A DNA stretch of 64,000 nucleotides from an uncultured Rhodobiaceae bacterium. Its GTDB lineage: Bacteria; Pseudomonadota; Alphaproteobacteria; RS24. The stretch covers positions 62,001 to 126,000 of the forward strand of contig CALCUM010000002.1 in assembly GCA_937907245.1 (NCBI GenBank), given 5' to 3'. Position numbers and translations under genes: made by a program. Positions 38,569-47,229 of this stretch are shown piece after piece (the first letter of the stretch is position 1; each line of letters starts with the position of its first letter). The notes beneath the pieces are model-generated. The model was not told where the DNA came from. It was given only the letters and a program-made list of their open reading frames with translations, and ran no database searches.

Positions 38569-39666
38569 TCATTTTAATAAAACCGTTTTCCATATTTTCG
38601 TCATAACGCTGGGCAGGGCTTCCTCGGCGAAGTCTTGGGGTGCCACCCATTGAAAGCCCTTGGGCGCCCGAAACCCTTTGGGGGCTGTTTGCGCCTGAAT
38701 AGAGAGGGTTAATTTAAAATGGGTAAACACATGCACCACCTCGCCTTTTAGCGGGGTCCACTGATTTTGCATGGCGCCGGGTAATCGCTCTGGCAATTGG
38801 CTTTCATTGGGGGCATCCCAGCCCTTGGAAGGAAAAACCAACATGCCGCCCAAAAGCCCTTTATCGGGGCGCCGCGCCATGAGCACATGACCCTTGGCGT
38901 TCTCAAGCCAAAAGACAGTCCCTTGGCGCTCGGGTTTGGGTTTCTTGGGCGCGCGAATGGGCAGCGTTTCTTCGATGCCGGCCTGGCGCGCCAAACAGGG
39001 CTCGCGCCATGGACAGATGAGGCAATTGGGCCGTTTGGGGGTGCATAAAGTGGCGCCTAAATCCATCATGGCTTGGGCGAAATCGCCGGGTCTGTCTTTT
39101 GGCACTAATTTGGCATTGGCTTGTTTTACTTCTGCTTTCAAAGCCGGCATGGGGGTTTGCAATTTATACAAGCGCGAGAGAACCCGCTCGATATTTCCAT
39201 CGACGGGGGCGGCGGGCTGATTAAAGGCAATCGCGGCAATGGCTGCCGCCGTATAGGGGCCAATGCCGGGTAAGCTTAGCAAGGCGGCTTCGGTGTTTGG
39301 AAACTCGCCATGATAGTCGGCCACCAGAGTGCGCGCGCATTTCACTAAATTGCGGGCGCGACTGTAATAGCCCAGTCCTGCCCAAGCGGCCATCACTTGC
39401 GCGTCTGGCGCCGCCGCCAGAGCCTGCACATTTGGAAACAGAGTTAAAAATTTTTCATAATAAGGACGCACGGTCGTTACGTTGGTTTGCTGCAACATAA
39501 TCTCAGACAACCAAATGCGGTAAGGGTCGGGCTTTGTGCCAGCTTTTGCAGCGGCTGGCAAAATACGCCACGGCAAGTCGCGGGCATGGGCGTCATACCA
39601 CGCCAGCAAAGCCGTGGCTGGCCATTTCAGTAAAGCAGAGGTTGGATGGTTCGCGGGCTCAGGCAT
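38569..39666 (-). CDS. mutY: A/G-specific adenine glycosylase MutY
   Basis: The 365-residue enzyme removes adenine opposite 8-oxoguanine. The N-terminal domain has WLSEIMLQQTNVTTVRPYY with the catalytic Glu and the helix-hairpin-helix LPGIGPYTAAAIAAIAF, then the catalytic Asp in PVDGNIERVLSR. The 4Fe-4S loop has C-x6-C-x2-C-x5-C spacing (CTPKRPNCLICPWREPC). A Nudix-like C-terminal domain reads 8-oxoG. ATG at 39666 is preferred over 39756, which would cross the dciA start region. Confidence 0.95.
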   Translation of the reverse strand: MPEPANHPTSALLKWPATALLAWYDAHARDLPWRILPAAAKAGTKPDPYRIWLSEIMLQQTNVTTVRPYYEKFLTLFPNVQALAAAPDAQVMAAWAGLGYYSRARNLVKCARTLVADYHGEFPNTEAALLSLPGIGPYTAAAIAAIAFNQPAAPVDGNIERVLSRLYKLQTPMPALKAEVKQANAKLVPKDRPGDFAQAMMDLGATLCTPKRPNCLICPWREPCLARQAGIEETLPIRAPKKPKPERQGTVFWLENAKGHVLMARRPDKGLLGGMLVFPSKGWDAPNESQLPERLPGAMQNQWTPLKGEVVHVFTHFKLTLSIQAQTAPKGFRAPKGFQWVAPQDFAEEALPSVMTKIWKTVLLK

Positions 39667-39704
39667 ATGTGCTATGCTAAAGCAATTGAGACGAGGAGCA
39701 AGCC

Positions 39705-40253
39705 ATCCCCAAGCCATTATCATTTTTGCGCGACATACCGCAGACCAAACCTGCAAGGGGCTATCAAGGCCGTGCGGTTGGTTCGGTATTGGGTCGTATT
39801 GTGGCCCCGACGCTCAAGCGGCGCGGGTTCCGCGAAATTGATATTCTGGCGCATTGGCCAATGATTGTTGGCCCGCAATTGGCCGCGCTTTCCTGCCCAG
39901 AACGGATTTCGCGCAATGGCAGAGATACCGAGCATGGCGCCTTGCTGACGGTGAAAGTTGAGGGAGCTATGGCGTTAGAAGTGCAGCATATGTCGCCGCT
40001 TATTCTAGAGCGGATCAACCAGCATTATGGCGCGGGCTCGATTGCGCGATTGAATATTGTGCAGGGGCCTTTGCCGTTAGATTATTTAAAAGCCCAAGCC
40101 GCGCGCGAGACGCCTTTGGCAGAAACCGAAATTGAAGCCGCAGAAGCTACATTGGGCGAGTTTCACAATCATCGTCTAAAGTCGGCCCTGGCGCGCCTTG
40201 GCGCCCGCGTGGCACGGCGCAAGTCGAAAGATAAAAACGAAGAAGGTCGCTAA
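39705..40253 (+). CDS. dciA: DciA (DUF721) family replicative helicase loader, possible ATC start
   Basis: The DUF721/DciA domain is seen in VGSVLGRIVAPTLKRRGF, HWPMIVGPQLAALSCPERI and GALLTVKVEGAMALEVQHMSPLILERIN. DciA proteins load the DnaB helicase in bacteria lacking DnaC/DnaI. The frame has no ATG or GTG before the conserved region. TTG at 39726 lies 27 bases after the only Shine-Dalgarno, GAGGAG (39693-39698), whereas an in-frame ATC at 39705 lies exactly six bases after it. I therefore place the start at 39705 (182 residues, start PKPLSFLRDIP), with TTG 39726 as the alternative. Confidence 0.8.
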   Translation: MPKPLSFLRDIPQTKPARGYQGRAVGSVLGRIVAPTLKRRGFREIDILAHWPMIVGPQLAALSCPERISRNGRDTEHGALLTVKVEGAMALEVQHMSPLILERINQHYGAGSIARLNIVQGPLPLDYLKAQAARETPLAETEIEAAEATLGEFHNHRLKSALARLGARVARRKSKDKNEEGR

Positions 40254-40359
40254 AGCCCCAAATAGTTTTCCACAGGGCACTTGCCCTTGGGCTAAATGAA
40301 AGCGCAAAGATGGCGTGGCTGGAATATAATCAAAGCAACTAATCGATTCGGGGGTTTTC

Positions 40360-41073
40360 GTGTCTCAAAACAATAAAATTATTATCGCCATTGCCGCATT
40401 CGCCATTCTTGTCGGAGCAGGGGTCTTTTTTACGCGGGCCGATAGAAATATGGCCCCGGCCACCGGTCTTGCGGAAGATGGGGTAGAGCTCAGCGCAACG
40501 GCGCAAGCTGTTGCCAACGCCGCCAATAGCCGCGAAGGGGCGCTGGACACCCCAAACCCATTGGGTGAGATTGTTCTTGGCAATGCCGATGCACCGGTGA
40601 CGATTGTCGAGTATGCGTCGCTTACGTGTTCGCATTGCGGTCAATTTCACCGCGAAACTCTGCCGAAGATAAAAGCCGATTACATTGATAAAGGACTGGT
40701 GAAAATTCACTTCCGTCCTTTTCCATTCGACCCCTATGCCACCGCCGGCGCCATGTTGGCCCAATGTGTAGCGCCAAAAGCGCGGGTTAATTTCTTAGAT
40801 ATTTTGTTCAAGCGCCAAAACGCATGGCTGCAAAGCGAGAACGCGATGGAAGAGTTGCAAAAACTGGCTCTGCAAGCTGGCCTGTCGGAGGCCGATTTCG
40901 TGGTCTGTCTCAAAGACGCCGATAAATTGGAAGGCATTCGCGTAATGCAATCCGCAGCGGCGGAAGAGCTGGGCGTGCGCTCAACCCCGACTTTCTTCAT
41001 CAATGGAATTAAAGTGGAAGGTAATCAGCCGTATAAAGAGATAGAGAAAACCATCAAACGAGCCCTCCCATAG
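40360..41073 (+). CDS. DsbA-family thioredoxin-fold oxidoreductase
   Basis: This 237-residue exported protein has an N-terminal membrane anchor or signal (about 5-25), a linker and a DsbA-like thioredoxin fold with an inserted helical domain. The active site is SLTCSHCGQFHRETLP, a CSHC CxxC motif near residue 88, and the cis-Pro is in VRSTPTFFINGI. It likely oxidises or isomerises periplasmic thiols. GTG is the start, with GGGGG upstream. A perfect TATAAT (40325-40330) lies 30 bases upstream without a clear -35. The dciA-dsbA-smc order is common in this class. Confidence 0.88.
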   Translation: MSQNNKIIIAIAAFAILVGAGVFFTRADRNMAPATGLAEDGVELSATAQAVANAANSREGALDTPNPLGEIVLGNADAPVTIVEYASLTCSHCGQFHRETLPKIKADYIDKGLVKIHFRPFPFDPYATAGAMLAQCVAPKARVNFLDILFKRQNAWLQSENAMEELQKLALQAGLSEADFVVCLKDADKLEGIRVMQSAAAEELGVRSTPTFFINGIKVEGNQPYKEIEKTIKRALP

Positions 41074-41119
41074 TCTGGTCTCTAACTTGAACGCACGCGG
41101 CTAAAGGAATCATAAGCCA

Positions 41120-44100
41120 ATGAAATTTGATCGCATTCGCCTTTCTGGATTTAAGTCTTTCGTAGACCCAGTCGAGCTCGACATTTTGCCGGGCATGACA
41201 GGTATCGTAGGGCCCAATGGGTGTGGCAAATCTAATTTATTGGAAGCCCTTCGTTGGGTAATGGGCGAGACCTCCTATAAATCGATGCGCGGCTCGGGCA
41301 TGGAGGATGTGATTTTTTCGGGTACTAATTCACGACCTTCGCGCAACCATGCGGAAGTTTTGCTGATGCTGGATAATTCTGCGCGCCAAGCGACACCTGA
41401 ATTTAACGATGCCGATGCGCTAGAAGTGGCGCGCCGCATTGAGCGTGATGCAGGCTCGGCCTATCGCATCAATGGGCGCGATGTGCGCGCGCGCGATGTG
41501 CAGCTTATGTTTGCCGATGCCTCGACAGGCTCGCGCTCCAACTCTTTGGTAAAACAGGGCCAAATTGGCGAGATTATTAATTCCAAGCCAGAAGCGCGTC
41601 GTCGTATTTTGGAAGAAGCTGCGGGCATTTCAGGCCTACATTCACGCCGCCATGAAGCCGAATTGCGCTTGCGCGGGGCGGAGAGCAATCTCGAGAAATT
41701 AGAAGAAACCATTACCAATTTAGAAACTCAATTGCGCCAGCTCAAACGCCAAGCGCGCCAAGCCAGTCGCTATAAAAATATTTCCGGGCAAATTCGTGAA
41801 GTGGAAGCCTTGGCTTTGCATTTGCGTTGGCGCCAAGCCCTCGACATGGTCGAGGAAAGTGAAAGCCTATTGTTGGATGCGCGCAAGGCGGTTTCCGAAT
41901 CGGGCTCAGCTTCGGCCTCTGCCACGACAACCCAAATTAACGCACAAGCCGCACTGCCAGATTTGCGCGAAGGCGAAGCCAGTGCCGCTGCGGGCTTGCG
42001 TCGTTTGACGCTTGAGCAAGAAAGCCTGGATGCAGAAGCTCAGCGCGCCAATGAAATGGTCGCGCGGTTGCAAGGCCAAATCGCGACGATTGCGCAAGAT
42101 GCAACGCGCGAGCGCCAAGTTTTGCAAGATGCCGAACAGCAAATTCAACGTCTCAGCGAAGAAGAAGCAGAAATGCGCGCCTCTATTTCCGATGACGAAT
42201 CGGAAGCGGAAATGCAAAGCGCTACCCGCCTTGAAGAAGCTACGGCGCATTTGGCGCAATGTGAAAAAGCCTATGATGAGGCTGGCCAGGCTTCGGCCGA
42301 GTTCCGTGCCCGCAAGCAAGCCATTGAGCAGGCCGTGCGGAACAATCAAAACCGTCGCGAAAAACTGGAAGCCGAACGCCAGCAAGCCGAAAATACGCGC
42401 GCCGATATTCAAGATGCCATCTCATCTGATTTTGATGTTGCCGCAAGGCGCAGCGAAAGCGAAGATTTGCAGGCCAAAGAAGAAGCCGCCCAATTGGCGT
42501 TGACCCAAGCCGAGGCCGCTTATCGCGCCGCCCGCGAAGCGCAGTCGAGTGCGGGCGACCCAGCCCGCGAAGCGCGCGGTGCCTTGGAACGTTTGGTGGG
42601 CGAGCGCGATGCGTTGGCGCGCCTTTTTGCCAAAGCCGATGAGGCTGCTTATCCAGCCTTGGTAGATGATGTAACGGTGACGCCAACTTATGAAACCGCT
42701 TTGGGGGCCGCGCTCGGTGATGAGCTGGATGCCTCGCCAGATGTGGCCGCACCGGCTTTTTGGAATCCTTTGGGCGCGCAAGATTTGGGGCAAAAACTAC
42801 CCAATGGCGTTGAGCCTTTGTCGGCCTATGTGGCGGGTTCCACGCTTTTGACGCGCGCTCTATCGCAAGTTGGGCTGGTTACAAAAGCCCAAGGGGATGC
42901 GCTGCAAGAAGCTTTACTGCCGGGGCAAAAACTAGTGTCGAAAGATGGCGATGTTTGGCGTTGGGATGGTTATTGTGCGGCCGGCGATGCCCCAACCGCT
43001 GCGGCCACGCGTCTGGCGCAGAAAAACCGTTTGGATGAATTATCTGGCGAGATTGAAAAAGCCGAGAACAAAGCCGATGCGGCCAAATTGACGCTAGAAA
43101 CCGCGCGTCTCGCAGCCGAACAAGCCAGTGCGGCCCAAGATGAAGCGCGCCAAGCGGCCAAAGACAGCCAGAGTGAAAATGCCCAATCGCAGCGCTATTT
43201 GACCGAAGCCGAAGCGGGCGTGGCAACACAAAATGCTAAAGTGACGGCTTTGGAAGCTAGCCTAAAACGCATTGTCGAAGATTTAGCCGAGATTGAAAAA
43301 GCGGAAACAGCCTCCACCCAAGACTTGCAAGGCTTGGGCGGCGAAGCTGACTTGCTGGCCGCGGTAGAAACCACACGCGCGGGCATGGATGAAGCGCGCG
43401 GTGCCCATGCACAAGCGCGGGCTGAACTAGATGGCCTTAAAAGCCGGCGCGCGGCGCGCGATTCGCGGCTATTACGCATCGGCGAAGACATGGTGCAATG
43501 GAAACAACGCCAAGCGACGGCCGGAACTCAAGTGGAAGCTTTGGCGACACGCGAAACCGCCGTCACCCAAGAAATGACCACCTATAAAGACGTGCCCGCC
43601 GCTTTGGCTGAGAAGCGTGGCAAATTGGCCGACTTAATCGTCGAAGCCGAAGCCAAACGCCAAGCCGCCGCCGATGCTTTGGCGCAGGCAGAGACACAAG
43701 TATCAGAAGCGGACGCTAAACTGCGCGACGTTCAAGCCTTGGTTGGCGCCGCGCGCGAAACGCAAGCACGCCTCGAGGCTACAGTGGAAGCTAATAAATT
43801 GCGCCTCGACGAAGCGGCTCAGCGGATACGCGAAGCCTTGCGTATTGAACCAGAGAAAGCTTTGGCGGTTTCCGGCCATGATGTCGAAAAACCGTTCCCA
43901 GATGTCGAATCGATGGAAAATAAACTCGAGAAATTGCGCCGCGAGCGCGAAAACCTCGGTGGCGTGAATTTGCGCGCCGAAGAGGAAGCCGAAGAAATTG
44001 AAACGCAAATCAGCACCATGACGGCTGAACATGAGGAACTGACATCGGCGATCAATAAATTACGCCACGGCATAGGCCAGTTAAACCGCGAAGGGCGCCA

Positions 44101-44629
44101 GCGTTTGCTGGCCGCTTTTGATACGGTGAACGGCCATTTTCAGCGCTTATTCACGCAGCTCTTTGGCGGCGGCACGGCTAATTTAACCCTCACCGAAAGC
44201 GATGATCCGCTTGAGGCTGGGCTAGAAATTATTGCTCATCCGCCCGGCAAAAAGCCACAAGTCATGTCGTTGCTTTCGGGTGGCGAGCAGGCTTTGACCG
44301 CGATGGCGCTTATTTTTGCGGTCTTCCTAACCAATCCATCCCCGATTTGCGTGTTGGATGAGGTGGATGCGCCTCTCGATGATGCCAATGTGGAGCGTTT
44401 CTGCAATTTGGTGAAAGAAATTTCGGAAGAAACCGAGACCCGCTTTTTGCTAATTACCCACCACGCGTTGACCATGGCACGGATGGACCGATTGTTCGGC
44501 GTGACCATGCAGGAACGTGGCGTGAGCCAGCTTTTATCGGTCGATTTGTCGACGGCCGAGCAATTTGCTGAATCTGGCGGTGAAAAAATCACAGATGAAG
44601 AAAAAGAAGAAACAAATTCAGTGGCTTAA
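41120..44629 (+). CDS. smc: Chromosome segregation protein SMC
   Basis: The 1169-residue condensin ATPase has Walker A GPNGCGKSN at about 33-41, long coiled coils (about 170-500 and 660-1000) around a central hinge region (about 505-640), and a C-terminal head with signature LLSGGEQALTAMAL and Walker B VLDEVDAPLDD. Together with ScpA and ScpB (not here) it compacts and segregates chromosomes. AAAGGA precedes the ATG. Coiled-coil codons are rich in Ala, Glu and Gln, so opposite-strand open frames here are shadows. Confidence 0.97.
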   Translation: MKFDRIRLSGFKSFVDPVELDILPGMTGIVGPNGCGKSNLLEALRWVMGETSYKSMRGSGMEDVIFSGTNSRPSRNHAEVLLMLDNSARQATPEFNDADALEVARRIERDAGSAYRINGRDVRARDVQLMFADASTGSRSNSLVKQGQIGEIINSKPEARRRILEEAAGISGLHSRRHEAELRLRGAESNLEKLEETITNLETQLRQLKRQARQASRYKNISGQIREVEALALHLRWRQALDMVEESESLLLDARKAVSESGSASASATTTQINAQAALPDLREGEASAAAGLRRLTLEQESLDAEAQRANEMVARLQGQIATIAQDATRERQVLQDAEQQIQRLSEEEAEMRASISDDESEAEMQSATRLEEATAHLAQCEKAYDEAGQASAEFRARKQAIEQAVRNNQNRREKLEAERQQAENTRADIQDAISSDFDVAARRSESEDLQAKEEAAQLALTQAEAAYRAAREAQSSAGDPAREARGALERLVGERDALARLFAKADEAAYPALVDDVTVTPTYETALGAALGDELDASPDVAAPAFWNPLGAQDLGQKLPNGVEPLSAYVAGSTLLTRALSQVGLVTKAQGDALQEALLPGQKLVSKDGDVWRWDGYCAAGDAPTAAATRLAQKNRLDELSGEIEKAENKADAAKLTLETARLAAEQASAAQDEARQAAKDSQSENAQSQRYLTEAEAGVATQNAKVTALEASLKRIVEDLAEIEKAETASTQDLQGLGGEADLLAAVETTRAGMDEARGAHAQARAELDGLKSRRAARDSRLLRIGEDMVQWKQRQATAGTQVEALATRETAVTQEMTTYKDVPAALAEKRGKLADLIVEAEAKRQAAADALAQAETQVSEADAKLRDVQALVGAARETQARLEATVEANKLRLDEAAQRIREALRIEPEKALAVSGHDVEKPFPDVESMENKLEKLRRERENLGGVNLRAEEEAEEIETQISTMTAEHEELTSAINKLRHGIGQLNREGRQRLLAAFDTVNGHFQRLFTQLFGGGTANLTLTESDDPLEAGLEIIAHPPGKKPQVMSLLSGGEQALTAMALIFAVFLTNPSPICVLDEVDAPLDDANVERFCNLVKEISEETETRFLLITHHALTMARMDRLFGVTMQERGVSQLLSVDLSTAEQFAESGGEKITDEEKEETNSVA

Positions 44630-44644
44630 GCAAGTGTCGCTAGC

Positions 44645-44673
44645 TTGACATTCCCCGCGTTTAAAACTATGTT
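44645..44673 (+). promoter_or_regulatory. Sigma-70-type promoter of the atp F0 operon
   Basis: A perfect -35 TTGACA (44645-44650), a 17-base spacer and TATGTT (44668-44673) as -10 lie 93 bases before atpI. This is the best promoter match in the window. Confidence 0.75.
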
Positions 44674-44690
44674 CGCCTCAACTGGATGGC

Positions 44691-44748
44691 GGAAACCCTT
44701 GTTTTTTGGGTGTTTTCATGGGGTCCACGCCGAGAGGCCAGAAACCCC
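44691..44748 (+). other. Structured atp leader with GNRA-type hairpin
   Basis: The transcript between promoter and atpI can fold into two hairpins. The first is GGAAACCC with GGGTGTTTTC (44691-44717) around a T-rich loop. The second is GGGGT (44720-44724) with ACCCC (44744-44748), enclosing GCC-GAGA-GGC (44729-44738), a GNRA tetraloop hairpin. AAGGA of atpI follows immediately, so folding could affect initiation. No known RNA family is recognised. Confidence 0.4.
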
Positions 44749-44765
44749 GCTAAAGGATACATACG

Positions 44766-45095
44766 ATGCCAAAACGTGAACGGCTCGATGCTTTAGAAGA
44801 AAAGATTTCCGCTAGCCGGCAAGGGCAAGTGCCGCCAGAGAAACAGGCGCGGGTCAATGCCAATATGTTGGGCTTAGCCTATCGGCTTATGGTCGAAATA
44901 TTGGTAGGCATTGGGGTCGGCGGTTTTGTCGGCTGGTGGATGGACAAAGTGTTAGACACGAAGCCCATCTTCATGCTGGTTTTTTTAGTGCTTGGTATGG
45001 GCGCTGGTTTGATGAATTCGGTTCGTACGGTGAATGAAATGCGCCGTAAACAGGACCAAGCAGAAGCGGCGAAGCGCCGCGAGAACGAGGAGTAA
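44766..45095 (+). CDS. atpI: F0F1 ATP synthase assembly protein AtpI
   Basis: The 109-residue membrane protein assists c-ring assembly and possibly Mg2+ uptake. It has a charged N-terminus, two hydrophobic helices (about 41-60 and 68-87) with YRLMVEILVGIGVGGFVGWWMD between positions 39 and 60, and a charged C-terminus. It opens the F0 operon with AAGGA upstream, and atpB begins 3 bases after its stop. Confidence 0.9.
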   Translation: MPKRERLDALEEKISASRQGQVPPEKQARVNANMLGLAYRLMVEILVGIGVGGFVGWWMDKVLDTKPIFMLVFLVLGMGAGLMNSVRTVNEMRRKQDQAEAAKRRENEE

Positions 45096-45098
45096 AGC

Positions 45099-45875
45099 GT
45101 GGCTGGTAAAAGTAACGCAGAAGGTGGCGCTGGCATCGATCCGATGCACCAGTTTGAAGTGCACCCCATTATTGAGCTTCCGACCATTGCCGGTGTTGAT
45201 ACCTCGTTTACCAATGCCTCCCTTTGGATGGTCTTGGCAATTGGTCTTTCAAGTTTATTTTTAATCGCTGCTTCGCGCCGCACGTCCATCGTGCCCGGCC
45301 GCCTGCAGCTGATGGGCGAGATGGCTTACAGCTTCGTCGCCAATATGGTGAAAGAAAATGTCGGCACGGAAGGTATGAAATACTTCCCGTTCATCTTCTC
45401 TCTCTTTGTGTTCATTTTATTTTGCAACATGCTCGGCATGCTGCCCTACAGCTTTACCGTGACCAGTCACCTGATTGTGACTTTCGCGCTAGCAGCAACC
45501 GTGTTCCTTTTGGTGACTTTGGTTGGCTTTGCGCGCCACGGCGTTAGCTTTTTGAAACTGTTTGTGCCGTCGGGCATTCCAGTTGTCTTGCTGCCGCTTT
45601 TGGTAGTGATTGAAGTTATTTCTTATCTGACACGCCCTGTTAGCCTGTCGGTTCGTTTGTTCGGCAATATGATGGCTGGCCATACGATGCTTAAAATCTT
45701 TGGTGGCTTTGTGGTTGGCTTGAGTTCAGCTGGCCTCATTCCGTTGGCGATTGCGCCGTTTGCCTTAATGGTGGCGTTTACGGGTTTGGAATTATTGATC
45801 GCGGGGCTTCAAGCCTATGTGTTCACCATTCTGACTTGTATCTATCTCAACGAAGCCATTCATATGGATCACTAA
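45099..45875 (+). CDS. atpB: ATP synthase F0 subunit a
   Basis: The 258-residue proton channel subunit has about five to six helices. The essential Arg is in TRPVSLSVRLFGNMMAGHTMLK (about 186-207), and GLELLIAGLQAYVFTILTCIY closes the protein. The N-terminal HPIIELP is typical. It starts with GTG after a strong GAGGAG. Confidence 0.97.
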   Translation: MAGKSNAEGGAGIDPMHQFEVHPIIELPTIAGVDTSFTNASLWMVLAIGLSSLFLIAASRRTSIVPGRLQLMGEMAYSFVANMVKENVGTEGMKYFPFIFSLFVFILFCNMLGMLPYSFTVTSHLIVTFALAATVFLLVTLVGFARHGVSFLKLFVPSGIPVVLLPLLVVIEVISYLTRPVSLSVRLFGNMMAGHTMLKIFGGFVVGLSSAGLIPLAIAPFALMVAFTGLELLIAGLQAYVFTILTCIYLNEAIHMDH

Positions 45876-45940
45876 CTTTGAAACTTTACGACTAAATTAA
45901 CCACTTAACTACGCCTACGGGCAAAATGGAGACTAAGATC

Positions 45941-46168
45941 ATGGAAGCAGAAGCAGCAAAATATATTGGCGCAGGTATCGCATGTATCGCTCTAGCCGGA
46001 GCGGGTATCTCAATCGGTACGATTTTTGGTAATTATTTGGCAGGCGCCTTGCGCAACCCAAGTGCAGCCCAAGGTCAGTTCCCGAACCTCCTGCTCGGCT
46101 TTGCTCTTGCAGAAGCCACAGGCCTATTTGGTCTGATTATCGCTCTTATCTTGCTGTTTGTTGTCTAA
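45941..46168 (+). CDS. atpE: ATP synthase F0 subunit c
   Basis: The 75-residue hairpin forms the rotating ring. Two helices flank the polar loop [11 protein letters not shown]. The proton-binding Glu is in [14 protein letters not shown] of the second helix. ATG at 45941 with GGAG eight bases upstream is preferred over 45926, which has no good Shine-Dalgarno. The loop and helix pattern [16 protein letters not shown] is typical of H+-type c subunits. Confidence 0.97.
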   Translation: MEAEAAKYIGAGIACIALAGAGISIGTIFGNYLAGALRNPSAAQGQFPNLLLGFALAEATGLFGLIIALILLFVV

Positions 46169-46222
46169 TCAACAAACCTCAAGTTTGAACGTTAACTTAA
46201 CTTAAAGCCCAGGAGGCCGCCA

Positions 46223-46732
46223 ATGCCACAGCTTGATCCAAGCAGTTTTGGCTCCCAGCTATTTTGGCTGGCGATTTGTTTTGTCACTCTTTATCTGGTG
46301 ATGGCAGTTGTTGTGCTGCCGCGCATCACCGGAACTTTGGCGGCGCGAGCCGAACAAATGGAAGGTGATCTGGCGAAAGCGGAAGCCTTGCGTGATAAAG
46401 CAGAAACGGCTCTTGCGGCTTATGAAGAAGCTCTAGCCCAAGCGCGCACTCGTGCGCTGGGGCTGGCGCAAGACATGCGGGCTGAGGTGCAAGCCGAAAC
46501 CGAGCGTCAAAAAGGCGAGCTGGATGCCAGCTTAGCAAAATCTGCGAAAGCGGCGGATGCGCGCCTCGAAAAAGCTCGCACCAAGGCTATGGAAGGGCTG
46601 CAAAGCGCGGCTCAAGATATCGTGGCAGACGTAATGTCGGCTGTGGGCGTCGAAAAAGCCGATGAGAAAGCGGTTGCCAAAGCGGTAACGCAAGCCTTTT
46701 CCTCCCCATCTGATACCGTTAAAGCAGGATAA
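46223..46732 (+). CDS. atpG: ATP synthase F0 subunit b'
   Basis: The 169-residue b' subunit is the first of two tandem b-type stalk proteins, an arrangement typical of photosynthetic bacteria and alphaproteobacteria. One N-terminal helix (FWLAICFVTLYLVMAVVVLP, about 14-33) leads to a long coiled coil rich in Ala, Glu and Lys. AGGAGG precedes the ATG. It is followed by subunit b after 5 bases, and the two form the peripheral stalk heterodimer. Confidence 0.92.
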   Translation: MPQLDPSSFGSQLFWLAICFVTLYLVMAVVVLPRITGTLAARAEQMEGDLAKAEALRDKAETALAAYEEALAQARTRALGLAQDMRAEVQAETERQKGELDASLAKSAKAADARLEKARTKAMEGLQSAAQDIVADVMSAVGVEKADEKAVAKAVTQAFSSPSDTVKAG

Positions 46733-46737
46733 GTCTT

Positions 46738-47220
46738 ATGTTTGATGAAAGCTTCTTTGTTGCCCTCGCGTTTTTTACCGTCATCGGCGCGTTTGTTTAT
46801 TTCGGCCTGCCGAAAAAACTAATGCAATCTTTGGACGAAAAATCGTCTGAAATTGCCGATGAATTAGAGCAGGCTCGCACATTGCGCAAGGAAGCTGAAA
46901 AAGTTTTGGCTGACTATGAAGCCCAGCGTAAGCAGGCTGAAAAGCAAGCAGAAGAAATTGTCGCGCAAGCCAAACAATCGGCAGAACGCACAGCAAGCGA
47001 GGCCCGCGAAGCTATGCAAAGCGCGATGGAGCGCCGCACAGCGCAAGCCGAAAGCAAAATTAAGCGGGCGGAAGAGCTGTTGCAAAAAGAAGTGCGCACG
47101 GCGATTGCCAGTTTGGCTGTCGACGCCGCTGCCAATTTGGTAGCTTCGGGCCTGAGTGCTGCGGCGGCGAAAAAGCTGGTAGATGAAAACATCTCCGAGC
47201 TTGGCTCTCGCCTCAACTAA
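46738..47220 (+). CDS. atpF: ATP synthase F0 subunit b
   Basis: The 160-residue subunit has an N-terminal helix (about 5-24, VALAFFTVIGAFVYFGLPKK) and a long amphipathic coiled coil, ending with SAAAAKKLVDENISELGSRLN. It pairs with the b' subunit. It is the last gene of the F0 operon; the F1 genes are not in the window. It converges with the transglycosylase gene over 9 bases with no terminator visible. Confidence 0.94.
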   Translation: MFDESFFVALAFFTVIGAFVYFGLPKKLMQSLDEKSSEIADELEQARTLRKEAEKVLADYEAQRKQAEKQAEEIVAQAKQSAERTASEAREAMQSAMERRTAQAESKIKRAEELLQKEVRTAIASLAVDAAANLVASGLSAAAAKKLVDENISELGSRLN

Positions 47221-47229
47221 ATCAAAATA

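Noticed and set aside
40266-40274. TTTTCCACA as a DnaA box before the dsbA-like gene
   Set aside because: It has one mismatch to consensus and stands alone; chance is likely.
45894-46204. TTAAC repeats around atpE as CtrA sites
   Set aside because: Half-site spacings of 5, 8 and 10 bases do not match the 11-base offset needed.
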